Part shown: in pieces, positions 8,201 through 17,735 of the stretch
Layout: each line of letters begins with the position of its first letter
Numbering within the stretch: position 1 is the first letter of the stretch
From: Alphaproteobacteria bacterium
GTDB taxonomy: Bacteria > Pseudomonadota > Alphaproteobacteria > Rickettsiales > JADKJE01
Length of the DNA stretch: 64,000 nucleotides
Assembly: GCA_016722515.1 (NCBI GenBank)
Contig: JADKJE010000002.1
Location: forward strand, 558,001 to 622,000
Reading direction: 5' to 3'
Position numbers and translations under genes: made by a program
Notes under the pieces: generated by a model
Database searches by the model: none
Told to the model about the DNA's origin: nothing
Seen by the model: the letters and a program-made list of their open reading frames with translations, nothing else

Positions 8201-8354
8201 GTATTGACCGCAAAACTTTTGAACCCTCTGAAACAGACTGGTACACATTTATCATTAAAGATCAAGTATTTGATGCTACCGGTGATCCAACTAAATTAGA
8301 GATTTTGATAGAAAGTTTTAGAGGAATAGTAGATCAGCAGAGATAGGTATCATT

Positions 8355-9380
8355 CTATTTTTCAATGTGTTGAATCCAGCCCGTAATCGTCTTAACCCAG
8401 GAGGGGTGATCATTCAGGCATGGGATCAACACAAGTTCTTTGCCTCCATGCTCGATAAAAATATCACGATTCTGCATTCCCATTTCTTCGATTGTTTCCA
8501 GACAATCGGCAACAAAGGCCGGACACATGACCAGTAAACGTTTAATCCCGTTATTGGCTAATTGTTTGATTGTTTCTGATGTGTATGGTTCAAGCCATTT
8601 TGCTTTTCCCAGCCGTGACTGAAAGGCGGTGCTGTATTTATGAGGCGGAATACCAAGGTTGGCTACAAGTGATTTTACGGTTGCCAGTGATTGGTGGCGG
8701 TAGCAGGTTTCATGGGCGATGTTGGGCATATCACAACAATTGGCTTGTTTCAGGCAATGTGCGTGGGATGGGTCAGCTTTTACGAGATGCTGAACCGGCA
8801 AGCCGTGGAAACTAAACAGTACATGGTCATAAGGCTCATCGAAATAGTGTTTTGATGATTCTGTCATGGCTTCCAGATAATGGGGGTCATTGTAAAAGGG
8901 AGCTTTGAAAGAAATATGGACCGTGGGATAAAATGTATGGATGATCCTTTCCACTTCTGTCTTTGCGGTTAAGGTTGTCGATTCGGCATATTGCGGATAA
9001 AGAGCAATAGCATGGATATGGCTGCATTGATCCTCTTCGATCAAGCGCGTAAGCGACTGCTGGATAGAGGGTTCGCCATATCTCATGGCCATATAAACAG
9101 GAACATTAACTTGGTGTTGTACGGCATTCGTCAATGTTTGGGTGATTGCCACAAGTGGAGAACCCTGGTCAGTCCATATCTTTTGATAGTTGGCAGCCGA
9201 TTTTTTAGGTCTTGTGTTGAGGATGATGCCTTTTACCAGCAAGCAGCGCAGTAAGTAAGGAAGAGTGATAACGTACGGATCCATCAAAAACTGATCCAGG
9301 TATGCCTTGACGGCCTGCGGAGATGGATTAGCAGGAGAGCCAAGATTAATAAGCAAAACACCGTGTTTTTGATTGTGCAT
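8355..9380 (-). CDS. hemH: ferrochelatase
   Basis: A 341-residue enzyme that inserts Fe2+ into protoporphyrin IX, the last step of haem synthesis. It has the N-terminal GVLLINLGSPANP motif, the metal-site histidine in SFHGLP (His192) and the acidic ETIEEMG motif (Glu295). A cysteine-rich stretch (Cys209, 215, 216, 226) resembles the internal cysteines that bind [2Fe-2S] in some bacterial ferrochelatases; that is an inference. It is the last gene of the minus-strand ugpQ-phrB-hemH set. Its ATG lies one base after the phrB stop, with GGAG overlapping the phrB end as ribosome site. Confidence 0.95.
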   Translation of the reverse strand: MHNQKHGVLLINLGSPANPSPQAVKAYLDQFLMDPYVITLPYLLRCLLVKGIILNTRPKKSAANYQKIWTDQGSPLVAITQTLTNAVQHQVNVPVYMAMRYGEPSIQQSLTRLIEEDQCSHIHAIALYPQYAESTTLTAKTEVERIIHTFYPTVHISFKAPFYNDPHYLEAMTESSKHYFDEPYDHVLFSFHGLPVQHLVKADPSHAHCLKQANCCDMPNIAHETCYRHQSLATVKSLVANLGIPPHKYSTAFQSRLGKAKWLEPYTSETIKQLANNGIKRLLVMCPAFVADCLETIEEMGMQNRDIFIEHGGKELVLIPCLNDHPSWVKTITGWIQHIEK

Positions 9381-9381
9381 G

Positions 9382-10827
9382 TTAACTCCGTTTCATTTGT
9401 TGATAGGCTGCCATTGCTCGATCCCGTGCTTTGGAGTGCTCTATTATAGGTGGTGGATAGGTTTTTCCAAGTTCTATTCCGGCTTGTCTAAGAATCGATT
9501 CTGGAGTTTCCCATGGTTTATGAATCCACGGGGCGGGGAGATTGGCAAGTTCTGGGAGATAGGCTTTAATATAGGTTCCCTGAGGATCAAATCGTTCACT
9601 TTGTAACTGCGGATTAAAAATACGAAAATAGGGGGCCGCATCTGCGCCACAACCGGCAATCCATTGCCACCCGCCGATATTACTGGCAAGATCGGCATCT
9701 ACTAGCGTATCAAAAAACCACGCTTCACCTTGTTGCCAGGGCAATAATAAATGCTTGGTTAAAAAAGAACCAACGATCATTCTGACGCGGTTGTGCATCC
9801 AGCCGGTTTGCCATAATTGACGCATCCCCGCGTCGACAATCGGATAACCCGTTAGCCCTCTGCTCCAAGCGCGAAACGCTACTGGGTCGTCTTTCCAGGG
9901 AAATGTTTGAAAGCCTCTCTGGAAGGGTTGCTCAAGAAGGTGTGGGTGATGATATAAAAGATAAGCGCAAAACTCACGCCAGCCTAATTCTCTGAGAAAG
10001 CAATCTGCCCCAAGCTTATTGTCAGGATGTAAGATGCTGTTTGTCTGCACGGCATGCCAGGCCTGATTAACGCTTATTTCTCCAAAATGCAGGTGCGGTG
10101 AAAGGAGGGAGGTGCCCTGTATCCCAGGAATGTCACGATTCGTATGATAATGGCTTAATGCTGTAGAGATAAAGTGTTTCACATGCGCAAGAGCAGCAGA
10201 TTCGCCGACATTCCACATTGTCTTTATCCCACAAGCCCAATCAGGAGAGGAAGGAACCAGTGCCCAATCGTCTAACCGATCACTATGTGATAAGACAATA
10301 GTATGTGTTTGGGCTTCGGGAACAGAGAGGGGAAATTGAGGCTGGTCTTGTGCCGTGCATGTATGCCAGAAAGGGGTAAATACGGCATAAGGGTGTTTTT
10401 GTTTGGTTAGAATGGTAGCCGGATCCCATAAGGTATTTCCAGGAAATATCTGTGCTTGAATTCCTTGCTGCTGTAAGTAGTCGGCTACCTGTTTATCTCT
10501 GAGACGCATCCCTGGATCATGATGAAATTGCCACGTGACGCTCGTAACCGCATAATCATCGATGAGTTCCTTAAAAATATGATCGGCACGTCCATTTTTT
10601 AGCAAAAGTGGAATACCCAATGTTTTCAGAGACGATTCCAAAGATAAAAGGCTATGATGTAGCCACCATTTACTCGCACCTCCTAAGGGACGTATAGGCG
10701 CGGCTTCGTCGAAGATATAAAGGGCAACTACTGGAATTTTTTGATTAAGGGCATGCGTCAATGCAGCATTGTCACTGATGCGCAAATCGCGGCGGAACCA
10801 TGCAATATGAATAGGCTGTTTAGTCAT
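9382..10827 (-). CDS. phrB: class I deoxyribodipyrimidine photolyase
   Basis: A 481-residue FAD enzyme that splits UV-induced cyclobutane pyrimidine dimers using blue light. The N-terminal antenna domain starts HIAWFRRDLRISDN. The FAD domain has FLRELGWREF, TGYPIVDAGMRQLWQTGWMHNR, DADLASNIGGWQW and YFRIFNP. These match microbial class I CPD photolyases rather than plant-type cryptochromes. Length is typical. The start codon overlaps the upstream phosphodiesterase stop by four bases, so the genes are translationally coupled. Possession of photolyase suggests that the cell sees light at some stage of its life. Confidence 0.95.
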   Translation of the reverse strand: MTKQPIHIAWFRRDLRISDNAALTHALNQKIPVVALYIFDEAAPIRPLGGASKWWLHHSLLSLESSLKTLGIPLLLKNGRADHIFKELIDDYAVTSVTWQFHHDPGMRLRDKQVADYLQQQGIQAQIFPGNTLWDPATILTKQKHPYAVFTPFWHTCTAQDQPQFPLSVPEAQTHTIVLSHSDRLDDWALVPSSPDWACGIKTMWNVGESAALAHVKHFISTALSHYHTNRDIPGIQGTSLLSPHLHFGEISVNQAWHAVQTNSILHPDNKLGADCFLRELGWREFCAYLLYHHPHLLEQPFQRGFQTFPWKDDPVAFRAWSRGLTGYPIVDAGMRQLWQTGWMHNRVRMIVGSFLTKHLLLPWQQGEAWFFDTLVDADLASNIGGWQWIAGCGADAAPYFRIFNPQLQSERFDPQGTYIKAYLPELANLPAPWIHKPWETPESILRQAGIELGKTYPPPIIEHSKARDRAMAAYQQMKRS

Positions 10828-11600
10828 GGTTTGACCTTTACACGATGATTGACGACTTCGGCTGGGTGATTGGTAATAAGGGTAAGGGCTCCGTAATGGA
10901 CACTATCTTCAAGCATCGTCAGATTCTCGGGAAAAAGAGGCTCTTTTGCAAACCATGCAACAAAAGGAATCTTCCCCCGTAGCGATTGGGCGTGAGGGGT
11001 TTTCATTTGATACTGATTGAAATGCAGAGACACAGGTTTCAAATCCTTCACAAGTGCTGCAATGGCATGGAGCTGTTCATCTTCAAACAGAATTCCTAGT
11101 GGCAACGATGGATTTTCCTTGCGAACGCGATAGAGCACGTGATGATCAAATGAAGAAAGAACAACATGATGTTCCTTTAACGAACCGCTATGGATAAAAC
11201 AATCTATTAATGAGAGGACGGGGATGGTTGCTCTGGGATCTTTAATTTCGACATTTATCCATAGGTCAGGGATCCATGTAGTCCAGCGGGCACACAATTC
11301 TAACACCTGCTTTAATGTAGGAATGGCGTGCGTTGTCTTCTGCTGATGGATGTCTTTTAACCTCAGGTCTTGGAGTTGAGAATAAGGATAATGGGAAACA
11401 GTTCCAAACCCTGTGGTGGTTCTATCGAGCGTTTCATCGTGAATCACTACAGGCACTAGATCAGAACTGAGTTGGATATCAAATTCAATTCCTTTGGCGC
11501 CATGTTGCAATGCTTCTTCAAAGCTCGGCAGCGCGTTTTCCAGGTTTTTGTTTCCTCGATGGCCAATTATTTTTAACGGCGGTGTGGATAATGGCGACAT
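10824..11600 (-). CDS. ugpQ: glycerophosphodiester phosphodiesterase (GDPD family)
   Basis: A protein of about 258 residues from the preferred ATG at 11600; an upstream in-frame ATG at 11624 would add eight residues. It hydrolyses glycerophosphodiesters to glycerol-3-phosphate and an alcohol. It has GHRGNKNLENALPSF, GIEFDIQLSSD and VVIHDETLDRTTTG, which supply the catalytic histidines and metal-binding acids of the family, and later NVEIKD. There is no signal peptide, so it should be cytoplasmic like UgpQ rather than periplasmic like GlpQ. It is the first gene of the minus-strand operon and faces the htrA promoter. Confidence 0.9.
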   Translation of the reverse strand: MSPLSTPPLKIIGHRGNKNLENALPSFEEALQHGAKGIEFDIQLSSDLVPVVIHDETLDRTTTGFGTVSHYPYSQLQDLRLKDIHQQKTTHAIPTLKQVLELCARWTTWIPDLWINVEIKDPRATIPVLSLIDCFIHSGSLKEHHVVLSSFDHHVLYRVRKENPSLPLGILFEDEQLHAIAALVKDLKPVSLHFNQYQMKTPHAQSLRGKIPFVAWFAKEPLFPENLTMLEDSVHYGALTLITNHPAEVVNHRVKVKP

Positions 11601-11663
11601 TTTAACGGTTCGTGAATAATTCAATGTGCATTATAGAGCGATGTGTCCCTTTTGCAAGGCTAC

Positions 11664-11692
11664 TTGCATAGATCACGGGATAGGCATATAAT
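11664..11692 (+). promoter_or_regulatory. sigma70-type promoter of the HtrA-like gene
   Basis: TTGCAT (11664-11669), a 17-base spacer and a perfect TATAAT (11687-11692) lie 32 bases before the preferred ATG at 11724. The promoter is within the 123-base divergent region shared with ugpQ. Confidence 0.6.
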
Positions 11693-11723
11693 TCACCAGG
11701 TGTTTCAGTCAGGAGTTAGTATC

Positions 11724-13109
11724 ATGTTTCGTACGTTAGCTGCAAGTATCTCTTTGAGTATACTGGTTATGTTTGCCTCAGTGGCTCAAGCCGCGATCCC
11801 AGTGGCTGTCATTGATAAAGAAACACCATCACTGGCACCCATGTTAAAAACAGTATTGCCTGCGATTGTGAATATTTCGACGTCCGGCATGGTTGTTCAA
11901 AAAGATAATCCATTACTGGATGATCCGCTTTTTCGTTATTTCCTCAAAGATTATGATTTGGATACTCTTCCTAAAGAGCGCCGCACACAAAGTATTGGTT
12001 CTGGAGTCATCATTAATGCTGCAAAGGGATATGTGATTACCAATCATCACGTGATCAAAGATGCAGACCAGATTTTTGTCGTGCTGAAAGATAAACGCAA
12101 AATAAAAGCTAAATTAATTGGCTCCGATGAAGAAACCGATATTGCTATGTTGCAAATAACGGCAAGCGATCTAACGGAAATCAAAATCGGTAATTCGGAT
12201 GCTCTATCTGTAGGCGACTTTGCTTTGGCTATTGGCAATCCGTTTGGATTGGGTCATACCGTAACGTCAGGTATTGTCAGCGCATTGGGACGCACAGGGC
12301 TTGGCATTGAAGGTTACGAAGATTTTATTCAAACCGATGCTTCCATTAATCCGGGTAATTCGGGTGGTGCACTGATTAACCTTAAGGGTGAATTGGTGGG
12401 TATTAATACCGCTATTCTTGCGCCAAATGGCGGGAATATTGGTATCGGATTTTCTATTCCGATCAATATGGTTAAACAGGTGATGCAGCAATTGCTTGAT
12501 AAGGGATCAATTCAAAGAGGCCAGCTGGGTATCCATATCCAGGATGTGACGTCCGATTTAGCGGATGCGTTAAATATCAAGGCAAATGAAGGTGCGCTTG
12601 TTGCCAAAGTGGTAGAAGGAAGCCCTGCAGGAAAGGCTGGTATTAAAGCAGGCGATGTCGTCACTAAATTCAATGGCAAAGCAGTCAACGGGTCATCTGA
12701 ATTAAAAAATATGGTTGGATTTACGCCGATTGGATCTGTTGCTGAAATTGAAGTATTGCGTGATGGTCAACCAAAAGCGTTTAAAATCAAAATCGAAAAA
12801 CGTCCGGTTGCCAAGAAAGAAGTGGAAGTTGCTAAATCAATTCCTGCGTTAGATGGCGCTAAATTTTCGCCGCTTTCTTCAATCCATCCTCTTTACAGCG
12901 AATTGAAAAAAGGAGTTGTGGTGGTTGAGGTGAAAAAGGAAAGTTCTGCCTGGAATGCAGGCATTCGTGAAGACGATGTTATTCTTGCTGTTAATAAACA
13001 GCCTATTTCTACCGTTGACGATTTAATCAAAATTGTTAAAGGTTCTAAAAATGGTATATTAATGCACTTGCGCAGAGGCGATGCCGCACTGTATATTGTA
13101 GTTAAATAG
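11724..13109 (+). CDS. HtrA/DegP-type periplasmic serine protease
   Basis: A 461-residue periplasmic protease-chaperone. The ATG at 11724 is preceded by AGGAG at 11711-11715 and starts a clear signal peptide ending near AQA (residue 23); the longer frame upstream lacks such a signal. The trypsin-like domain has the triad His109 (TNHHV), Asp139 (ETDIAM) and Ser213 (NPGNSGGA). Two PDZ domains follow (~240-340, GSPAGKAGIKAGD, and ~370-461, ESSAWNAGIREDD). It degrades or refolds damaged envelope proteins. A small lipoprotein gene follows after 14 bases and is probably co-transcribed. Confidence 0.93.
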   Translation: MFRTLAASISLSILVMFASVAQAAIPVAVIDKETPSLAPMLKTVLPAIVNISTSGMVVQKDNPLLDDPLFRYFLKDYDLDTLPKERRTQSIGSGVIINAAKGYVITNHHVIKDADQIFVVLKDKRKIKAKLIGSDEETDIAMLQITASDLTEIKIGNSDALSVGDFALAIGNPFGLGHTVTSGIVSALGRTGLGIEGYEDFIQTDASINPGNSGGALINLKGELVGINTAILAPNGGNIGIGFSIPINMVKQVMQQLLDKGSIQRGQLGIHIQDVTSDLADALNIKANEGALVAKVVEGSPAGKAGIKAGDVVTKFNGKAVNGSSELKNMVGFTPIGSVAEIEVLRDGQPKAFKIKIEKRPVAKKEVEVAKSIPALDGAKFSPLSSIHPLYSELKKGVVVVEVKKESSAWNAGIREDDVILAVNKQPISTVDDLIKIVKGSKNGILMHLRRGDAALYIVVK

Positions 13110-13123
13110 TCTTGAGGTGATGT

Positions 13124-13237
13124 ATGGTTTCAAAGAAAATAATCCTGTGTCTTGGATTGTTATTACTGTTAGCGAGTTGTGATCCTTCCAGTCAGGAAAT
13201 CTTTTTTACTCCGCAGAAGCAACAGCAGACGCATTGA
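13124..13237 (+). CDS. very small lipoprotein, 37 aa
   Basis: ATG 13124, preceded by GAGGTGA, encodes a positively charged start (MVSKK), a Leu-rich hydrophobic stretch and a lipobox LASC with Cys19. Only 18 mature residues follow (DPSSQEIFFTPQKQQQTH). It sits 14 bases behind the HtrA-like protease. Ribosome site, signal and stop are all well formed, so I take it as real. It may be a membrane-anchored peptide acting with the protease; function unknown. Confidence 0.6.
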   Translation: MVSKKIILCLGLLLLLASCDPSSQEIFFTPQKQQQTH

Positions 13238-13421
13238 TTGAGTGACTGTTGTCTGAAAACTAGAGTGTGCAATCAGTGAGCTAGAATGGTGCTGTTGGTG
13301 CGATAGGTTTTGTGATCGCGATCTACCATTTAGATGAACAACACCTTTTATAAGCAGTATGACACCGCAATGGTCTATCCTTGCCATATACCAGCAATGA
13401 AAATATTCAAATGCGTGTAGT

Positions 13422-16400
13422 TTATTCGACCACCAAATCGTCTCTCAATCCAATGTTTCCATAGCGGTGGTAATTGATAGAAATGGCTTGTTCCTGGAGA
13501 TAATAAAGCAATTCTACTCGGCCTTCGGCAAGCGGTGGTGTATCGGCAATATAGATGCCCTGGCGGGCGGCTATTTCACGCATGGTAGTGGGGACACGAG
13601 AAGGATGGGCATAACGGATGCGGCTTATCGTATTTATTTGTATTTGGATGTCCTCATCGGTTTGATATATAACACCCTTACCACCGGTGATAAGATTCCA
13701 AATACGTGGTGTAAACCAATTATTGAGAACCGTTTCCATCAATGGAGGGGCGCTTATGCTTACCTGATTGTGAGTTACCAATGCAGCAAGAAGACGAGCG
13801 ATAGTTTCAAATACATTATCGTCTCGATGTAAGCGTACCATGATATGTCCAAGAGGTCGGTATTTAAGGACATTATCTTGGCCTCTTAACGAAGCAAGCG
13901 TCATAGGACGGGCAAACTGTGTATCGTATGCTGAGCAATAACTGTAGGCTGCCTGGAGTGTCAGTTGGAGATGGCCTTTGTTACTTTTGGTTCGATCATC
14001 CTCAGGCAGAATCGACGCATGCTCACATTGTTCTTCAAGCATTTTAATAATCGATACAAGTTTTGCAGGGATGATGAGGGGTTTTTGAATGGTTATTAAT
14101 TTTTGTTCTAATTCCATGAGTGGTATAACATAATGCGGACCACCAGTTTTGAATCCTGGGCCATAATTAGACATCTTGGTACCGCCAAAAGGCTGGCGGT
14201 GAACAATAGCGCCCGTGGTGGAGCGATTGATGTACAGGTTACCGGCTTGAATATGGTCTAGCCAATACGTCTGCTCACGGGAGTCAAGGCTTTCCAGGCC
14301 TGCAGTGAGCCCGTATCCAGTACTATTGCTGAATTCAATCGCTTCTTTCAAATTGGTTGCACGCATGACGCTGAGAATCGGGCCAAAAAGTTCGCTCATG
14401 TGGGTGAAACTGCCAGGTTCAACATTCCATTTAATCCCTGGAGACCAGAGGCGATGATCGCTCCCTATTTGTTTTGGCTCGACTAACCATGATTCTTTGT
14501 TATCTAGTTTTAAGCCTCGCTGTAAATTTTCTTCGGGAGGACGGATCAAGGAGCCCATAAAATGTTGAAAATCCCAAGGATAACCAACCGATAAACTGCT
14601 CACTGCATCAGATAATTGGCGGGCGAAATGTTCATTATCGAAGAGAGATTGTTCAACAATTAATAATGATGTGGCGGAACATTTTTGCCCGCTGTTACTG
14701 AATGCGGAATGGACAACATTTTTTATGGCTTGATCTACATCAGCCATGGCGGTAACGATGGTACTGTTTTTTCCACCCGTTTCAGCTATTAACCTTATAT
14801 CATGATGTTGCTGTAACATATGGCGTGCTGTTTGGGTGCTGCCTGTAAAAATAACATTGCTAACATCTGGGTGGGTTGCAAGGGCTGTCGCCAGGCGGCT
14901 ATCGCGGCAAGGCACAAATTGCAGGACATTTTTTGAAATTCCGGCTTGCCATAAACATTGGCAGAACATCCATGCGACTGGAACAGAATAGGAAGAGGGT
15001 TTTAGAATGACGGTATTACCGGCAGCAAGCGCTGCAAAAACACCGCCGGCTGGAATGGAAAGTGGAAAATTCCAAGGTGCAATAACGACGGTGACCCCTT
15101 TTCCTTTGACACGGAGACTATCTAATTTTTCGATATCGCTGACGGTGCGGGGATAATAGATGGCAAAATCGATAGCTTCAGAAATTTCTATATCCATTTC
15201 CCTGAACATTTTACCCGTTGAGGCGGCGGCAATTCCAATAAAATCACCGCGTTTACGTTTGATTTCCCTGGCAGCATGTTCGAGGATAATTTTTCTATTT
15301 TCCGAAGTAAGTGATCGCCAGCCGTCAAGATCTAGTTTTGCTGCAATCACGGCTTCATAAATATCATTTTTGATAGCCTGGGCATATTGAGCAATAATAA
15401 TGGTGCTAGAAGGTTGACTTATATCGTAACAATCATGAATGTAACGCTCATTCCAAATATCTTTGCCGGCTATCACCACGGGTATTTTGATGACATCGCT
15501 ACTATCTTGTTTATACCATTTTTCTTTAATGAGTTTTGCCCATTCCTGGTTGGATGGTAACGAAAAATCCGTATCGGCTTCATTCACAAAAATATCGAGA
15601 GTGCCTTTGTAATTGGATGCATCTTCTTTTTGACGATTTTGCTGGCGGTGGCGTTGAGGGTTCAATTCTGCGGCTAATGTATGAGACTCGATAAAGGCTT
15701 CTTTTTGTTGATTCCAGGCATCGGAGCCAACTTTAAGCATAAAAGAGTCGCGCAGAAAATGTCCTTGTGATGTGTTTTCATCAAGTCGGCGAACCAGATA
15801 GGCAATCGCCGAAGTGATATCTTTTTCATAAACCAGTGGGCAATAAAGAATGAGAGGCAGTCCCTCTTTTTGTAAAACACGTCCCACATGTGGAGCCATG
15901 CCGCTGAGCATTTCAAATGAAAGGGAATCCAGGGTCTTATTTTCTTTTGCTAGACAAAAAGCATAGGCTAGGTCAAAAATATTATGAGAGGCAACCCCTA
16001 CGTGGACGGCCTTTGCATTTACCGGATCCAGGGCTTTGTGAAGCATGAGTTTATAGTGAGCATCTGTTTCACGCTTACTTGCAAAGGGGGCTAGTTCCCA
16101 TTCGCGGATGGAGCTTTCGGTGCGTTCCATTTCTAAATTAGCCCCTTTTACCAGACGGATTTTAAGTGGGACCCCACCACGTTCACGCCGCGCGGAGGCA
16201 AAGGAGAGAAGCTCGTCTTGAAGGGCACTAAAGTCGGGTAAATAGGCTTGCAGAGTAATGCCTGCTTTAAGGTTTAGGAATTCAGATTTTTTAAGGGATT
16301 TCATCATCAGCTGGGTTGTTAGTAGCGCATCACGATACTCTTCCATATCCAGGTTGATAAATTTATGGGATGTTTGGCCATTGGCAAACGTATAGGTGTT

Positions 16401-17051
16401 GGTAATGGCTTCGCGATATAGCTGGCATAAACGCTGATCAAGAATGGCTAATGTATGTCTTGAAGCAAGCGGGTCTATCTGTGAAAACAGGGTAGAAATT
16501 TTAACTGAGATATAGGGTATATAAGGATTTCTAAGGTCTTCAATATAATTCTCAAAACGGCAGGCGGCTTCTCTTTCTCCTAAGAGCGCTTCGCCAATAC
16601 GGTTAATATTAGTCGTAATGTGTTCTTTTCGATATTCTTTTAATGTTTCAATGAGCCTGTCATCTTTGTCGATGATAATCCATTCTTGAACAAGTTTTAA
16701 TATATAAGAGCGCATTAACGGAATGCTGTAATTGGCTCCATATTTGCCCGTGACTTGAAACAAGCGGCATAAACATTTTTCAAATGATGTTAAAAATGAG
16801 GGAACTCCATATTTACCCAGTAGAAAGGCTATTTGGTCGGTGGTGCGAAGGGGATCCTCAGAGCGGAAGGCTTGATCAAGGATACGAATCAATTGTTGTT
16901 TGTCGGATTTGTTTTTAACCAAATACGCCATCCTTCGATGGGATTCTTTTTCGTGGGTTGTGACTTGTTCCATAGCCGCTTTCTGCCAGGTTTCAGCCTG
17001 GATAAGGGCATGTTGAAGAAGGTGTGGTAAGGCGTTTGTGTTATCGGACAT
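13422..17051 (-). CDS. putA: bifunctional proline dehydrogenase / pyrroline-5-carboxylate dehydrogenase
   Basis: A 1209-residue enzyme that oxidises proline to glutamate in two steps, feeding electrons to quinone and NAD+. The FAD-dependent PRODH barrel lies roughly at 150-460 (KIRLVKGANLEMER, FEMLSGMAPHV). The aldehyde dehydrogenase half has VIAPWNFPLSIP, FTGSTQTA, Glu757 in LIAETGGKNS and catalytic Cys791 in SGQKCSA, and ends before a C-terminal extension. There is no N-terminal ribbon-helix-helix domain, so unlike E. coli PutA it should not repress its own gene. It suggests use of proline or peptides as carbon source. Confidence 0.95.
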   Translation of the reverse strand: MSDNTNALPHLLQHALIQAETWQKAAMEQVTTHEKESHRRMAYLVKNKSDKQQLIRILDQAFRSEDPLRTTDQIAFLLGKYGVPSFLTSFEKCLCRLFQVTGKYGANYSIPLMRSYILKLVQEWIIIDKDDRLIETLKEYRKEHITTNINRIGEALLGEREAACRFENYIEDLRNPYIPYISVKISTLFSQIDPLASRHTLAILDQRLCQLYREAITNTYTFANGQTSHKFINLDMEEYRDALLTTQLMMKSLKKSEFLNLKAGITLQAYLPDFSALQDELLSFASARRERGGVPLKIRLVKGANLEMERTESSIREWELAPFASKRETDAHYKLMLHKALDPVNAKAVHVGVASHNIFDLAYAFCLAKENKTLDSLSFEMLSGMAPHVGRVLQKEGLPLILYCPLVYEKDITSAIAYLVRRLDENTSQGHFLRDSFMLKVGSDAWNQQKEAFIESHTLAAELNPQRHRQQNRQKEDASNYKGTLDIFVNEADTDFSLPSNQEWAKLIKEKWYKQDSSDVIKIPVVIAGKDIWNERYIHDCYDISQPSSTIIIAQYAQAIKNDIYEAVIAAKLDLDGWRSLTSENRKIILEHAAREIKRKRGDFIGIAAASTGKMFREMDIEISEAIDFAIYYPRTVSDIEKLDSLRVKGKGVTVVIAPWNFPLSIPAGGVFAALAAGNTVILKPSSYSVPVAWMFCQCLWQAGISKNVLQFVPCRDSRLATALATHPDVSNVIFTGSTQTARHMLQQHHDIRLIAETGGKNSTIVTAMADVDQAIKNVVHSAFSNSGQKCSATSLLIVEQSLFDNEHFARQLSDAVSSLSVGYPWDFQHFMGSLIRPPEENLQRGLKLDNKESWLVEPKQIGSDHRLWSPGIKWNVEPGSFTHMSELFGPILSVMRATNLKEAIEFSNSTGYGLTAGLESLDSREQTYWLDHIQAGNLYINRSTTGAIVHRQPFGGTKMSNYGPGFKTGGPHYVIPLMELEQKLITIQKPLIIPAKLVSIIKMLEEQCEHASILPEDDRTKSNKGHLQLTLQAAYSYCSAYDTQFARPMTLASLRGQDNVLKYRPLGHIMVRLHRDDNVFETIARLLAALVTHNQVSISAPPLMETVLNNWFTPRIWNLITGGKGVIYQTDEDIQIQINTISRIRYAHPSRVPTTMREIAARQGIYIADTPPLAEGRVELLYYLQEQAISINYHRYGNIGLRDDLVVE

Positions 17052-17108
17052 AGGCTGATAGTATGAAAGGGAATGGTTAACGATAAATGAATGAGTGAGG
17101 GTGTTTTT

Positions 17109-17681
17109 ATGGTGAAGATTTTGGCATTTGCAGGAAGCCTGCGTAAAGATTCGTGGAATAAGAAACTATTGAATATTGCCGTGGGTGGAGTGAGAAAATC
17201 GGGAGCCGAAATCACGGTTATTGATTTAAAAGATTATCCTCTTCCACTCTACGACCAAGAGATCGAAGATGCTAGCGGAATTCCGGCAAAGGCCATGGAA
17301 CTCAAAACACTGTTTAAACAACATGACGCATTGTTGCTGGCATGTCCGGAATATAACAGCTCAATCACTGGTGTTCTTAAGAATACCATTGACTGGGTTT
17401 CCCGTCCAGTTAAGGGAGAAGAGGATTTAGCTGCGTTTAAAAATAAACTGGCATTGCTGATAAGTGCCTCTCCTGGTGCACTAGGCGGGTTACGTGGATT
17501 GGTGCATGTGCGATCGATATTAGGTAATCTTGGCGTAACCGTATTGCCCCAGCAAAGGGCTATCGGCAAATGCACAGAGGCTTTTGCTGATGACGGAACA
17601 TTGAAAGATGCCAACGCTCAGCAGGCAGTTGAGGCATTAGGGGAGCAATTGGCAGAACGGACCCAAAAATGGGTTGACTAG
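17109..17681 (+). CDS. NADPH-dependent FMN reductase family protein
   Basis: A flavodoxin-fold protein of 190 residues. The ATG at 17109 has TGAGGG seven bases upstream and begins MVKILAFAGSLRKDSWNKK, the phosphate loop that binds FMN. The second signature is PEYNSSITGVLKNTIDW. This family (chromate/quinone/azo reductases such as ChrR) reduces quinones or other acceptors with NAD(P)H. It is divergent from putA with only 57 bases between them, so they may share control; the physiological substrate cannot be told from sequence. Confidence 0.9.
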   Translation: MVKILAFAGSLRKDSWNKKLLNIAVGGVRKSGAEITVIDLKDYPLPLYDQEIEDASGIPAKAMELKTLFKQHDALLLACPEYNSSITGVLKNTIDWVSRPVKGEEDLAAFKNKLALLISASPGALGGLRGLVHVRSILGNLGVTVLPQQRAIGKCTEAFADDGTLKDANAQQAVEALGEQLAERTQKWVD

Positions 17682-17735
17682 AGGCTATTGGCAAAATTCA
17701 TTCGTCCTTCAGGATTCCTGTGCTATCGTGTAGAG

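Larger units (their letters stand above)
6611..8346 (+). pseudogene. tandem Imm53 gene interrupted by an IS3-type element
   Basis: Codons from ATG 6611 encode one full Imm53 domain with the same ~35-residue insert as the gene at 1325, then most of a second (NGDWEHENQI...DNPGWRLQIDLV). At about 7140 the frame breaks. The missing end reappears after about 1 kb at 8200-8346 as NLENLSIDRKTFEPSETDW...ESFRGIVDQQR. Bases 8229-8340 are almost identical to 1899-2012. A damaged copy of the WEH region may lie just before 8200. The gene was evidently whole before the insertion. Confidence 0.7.
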
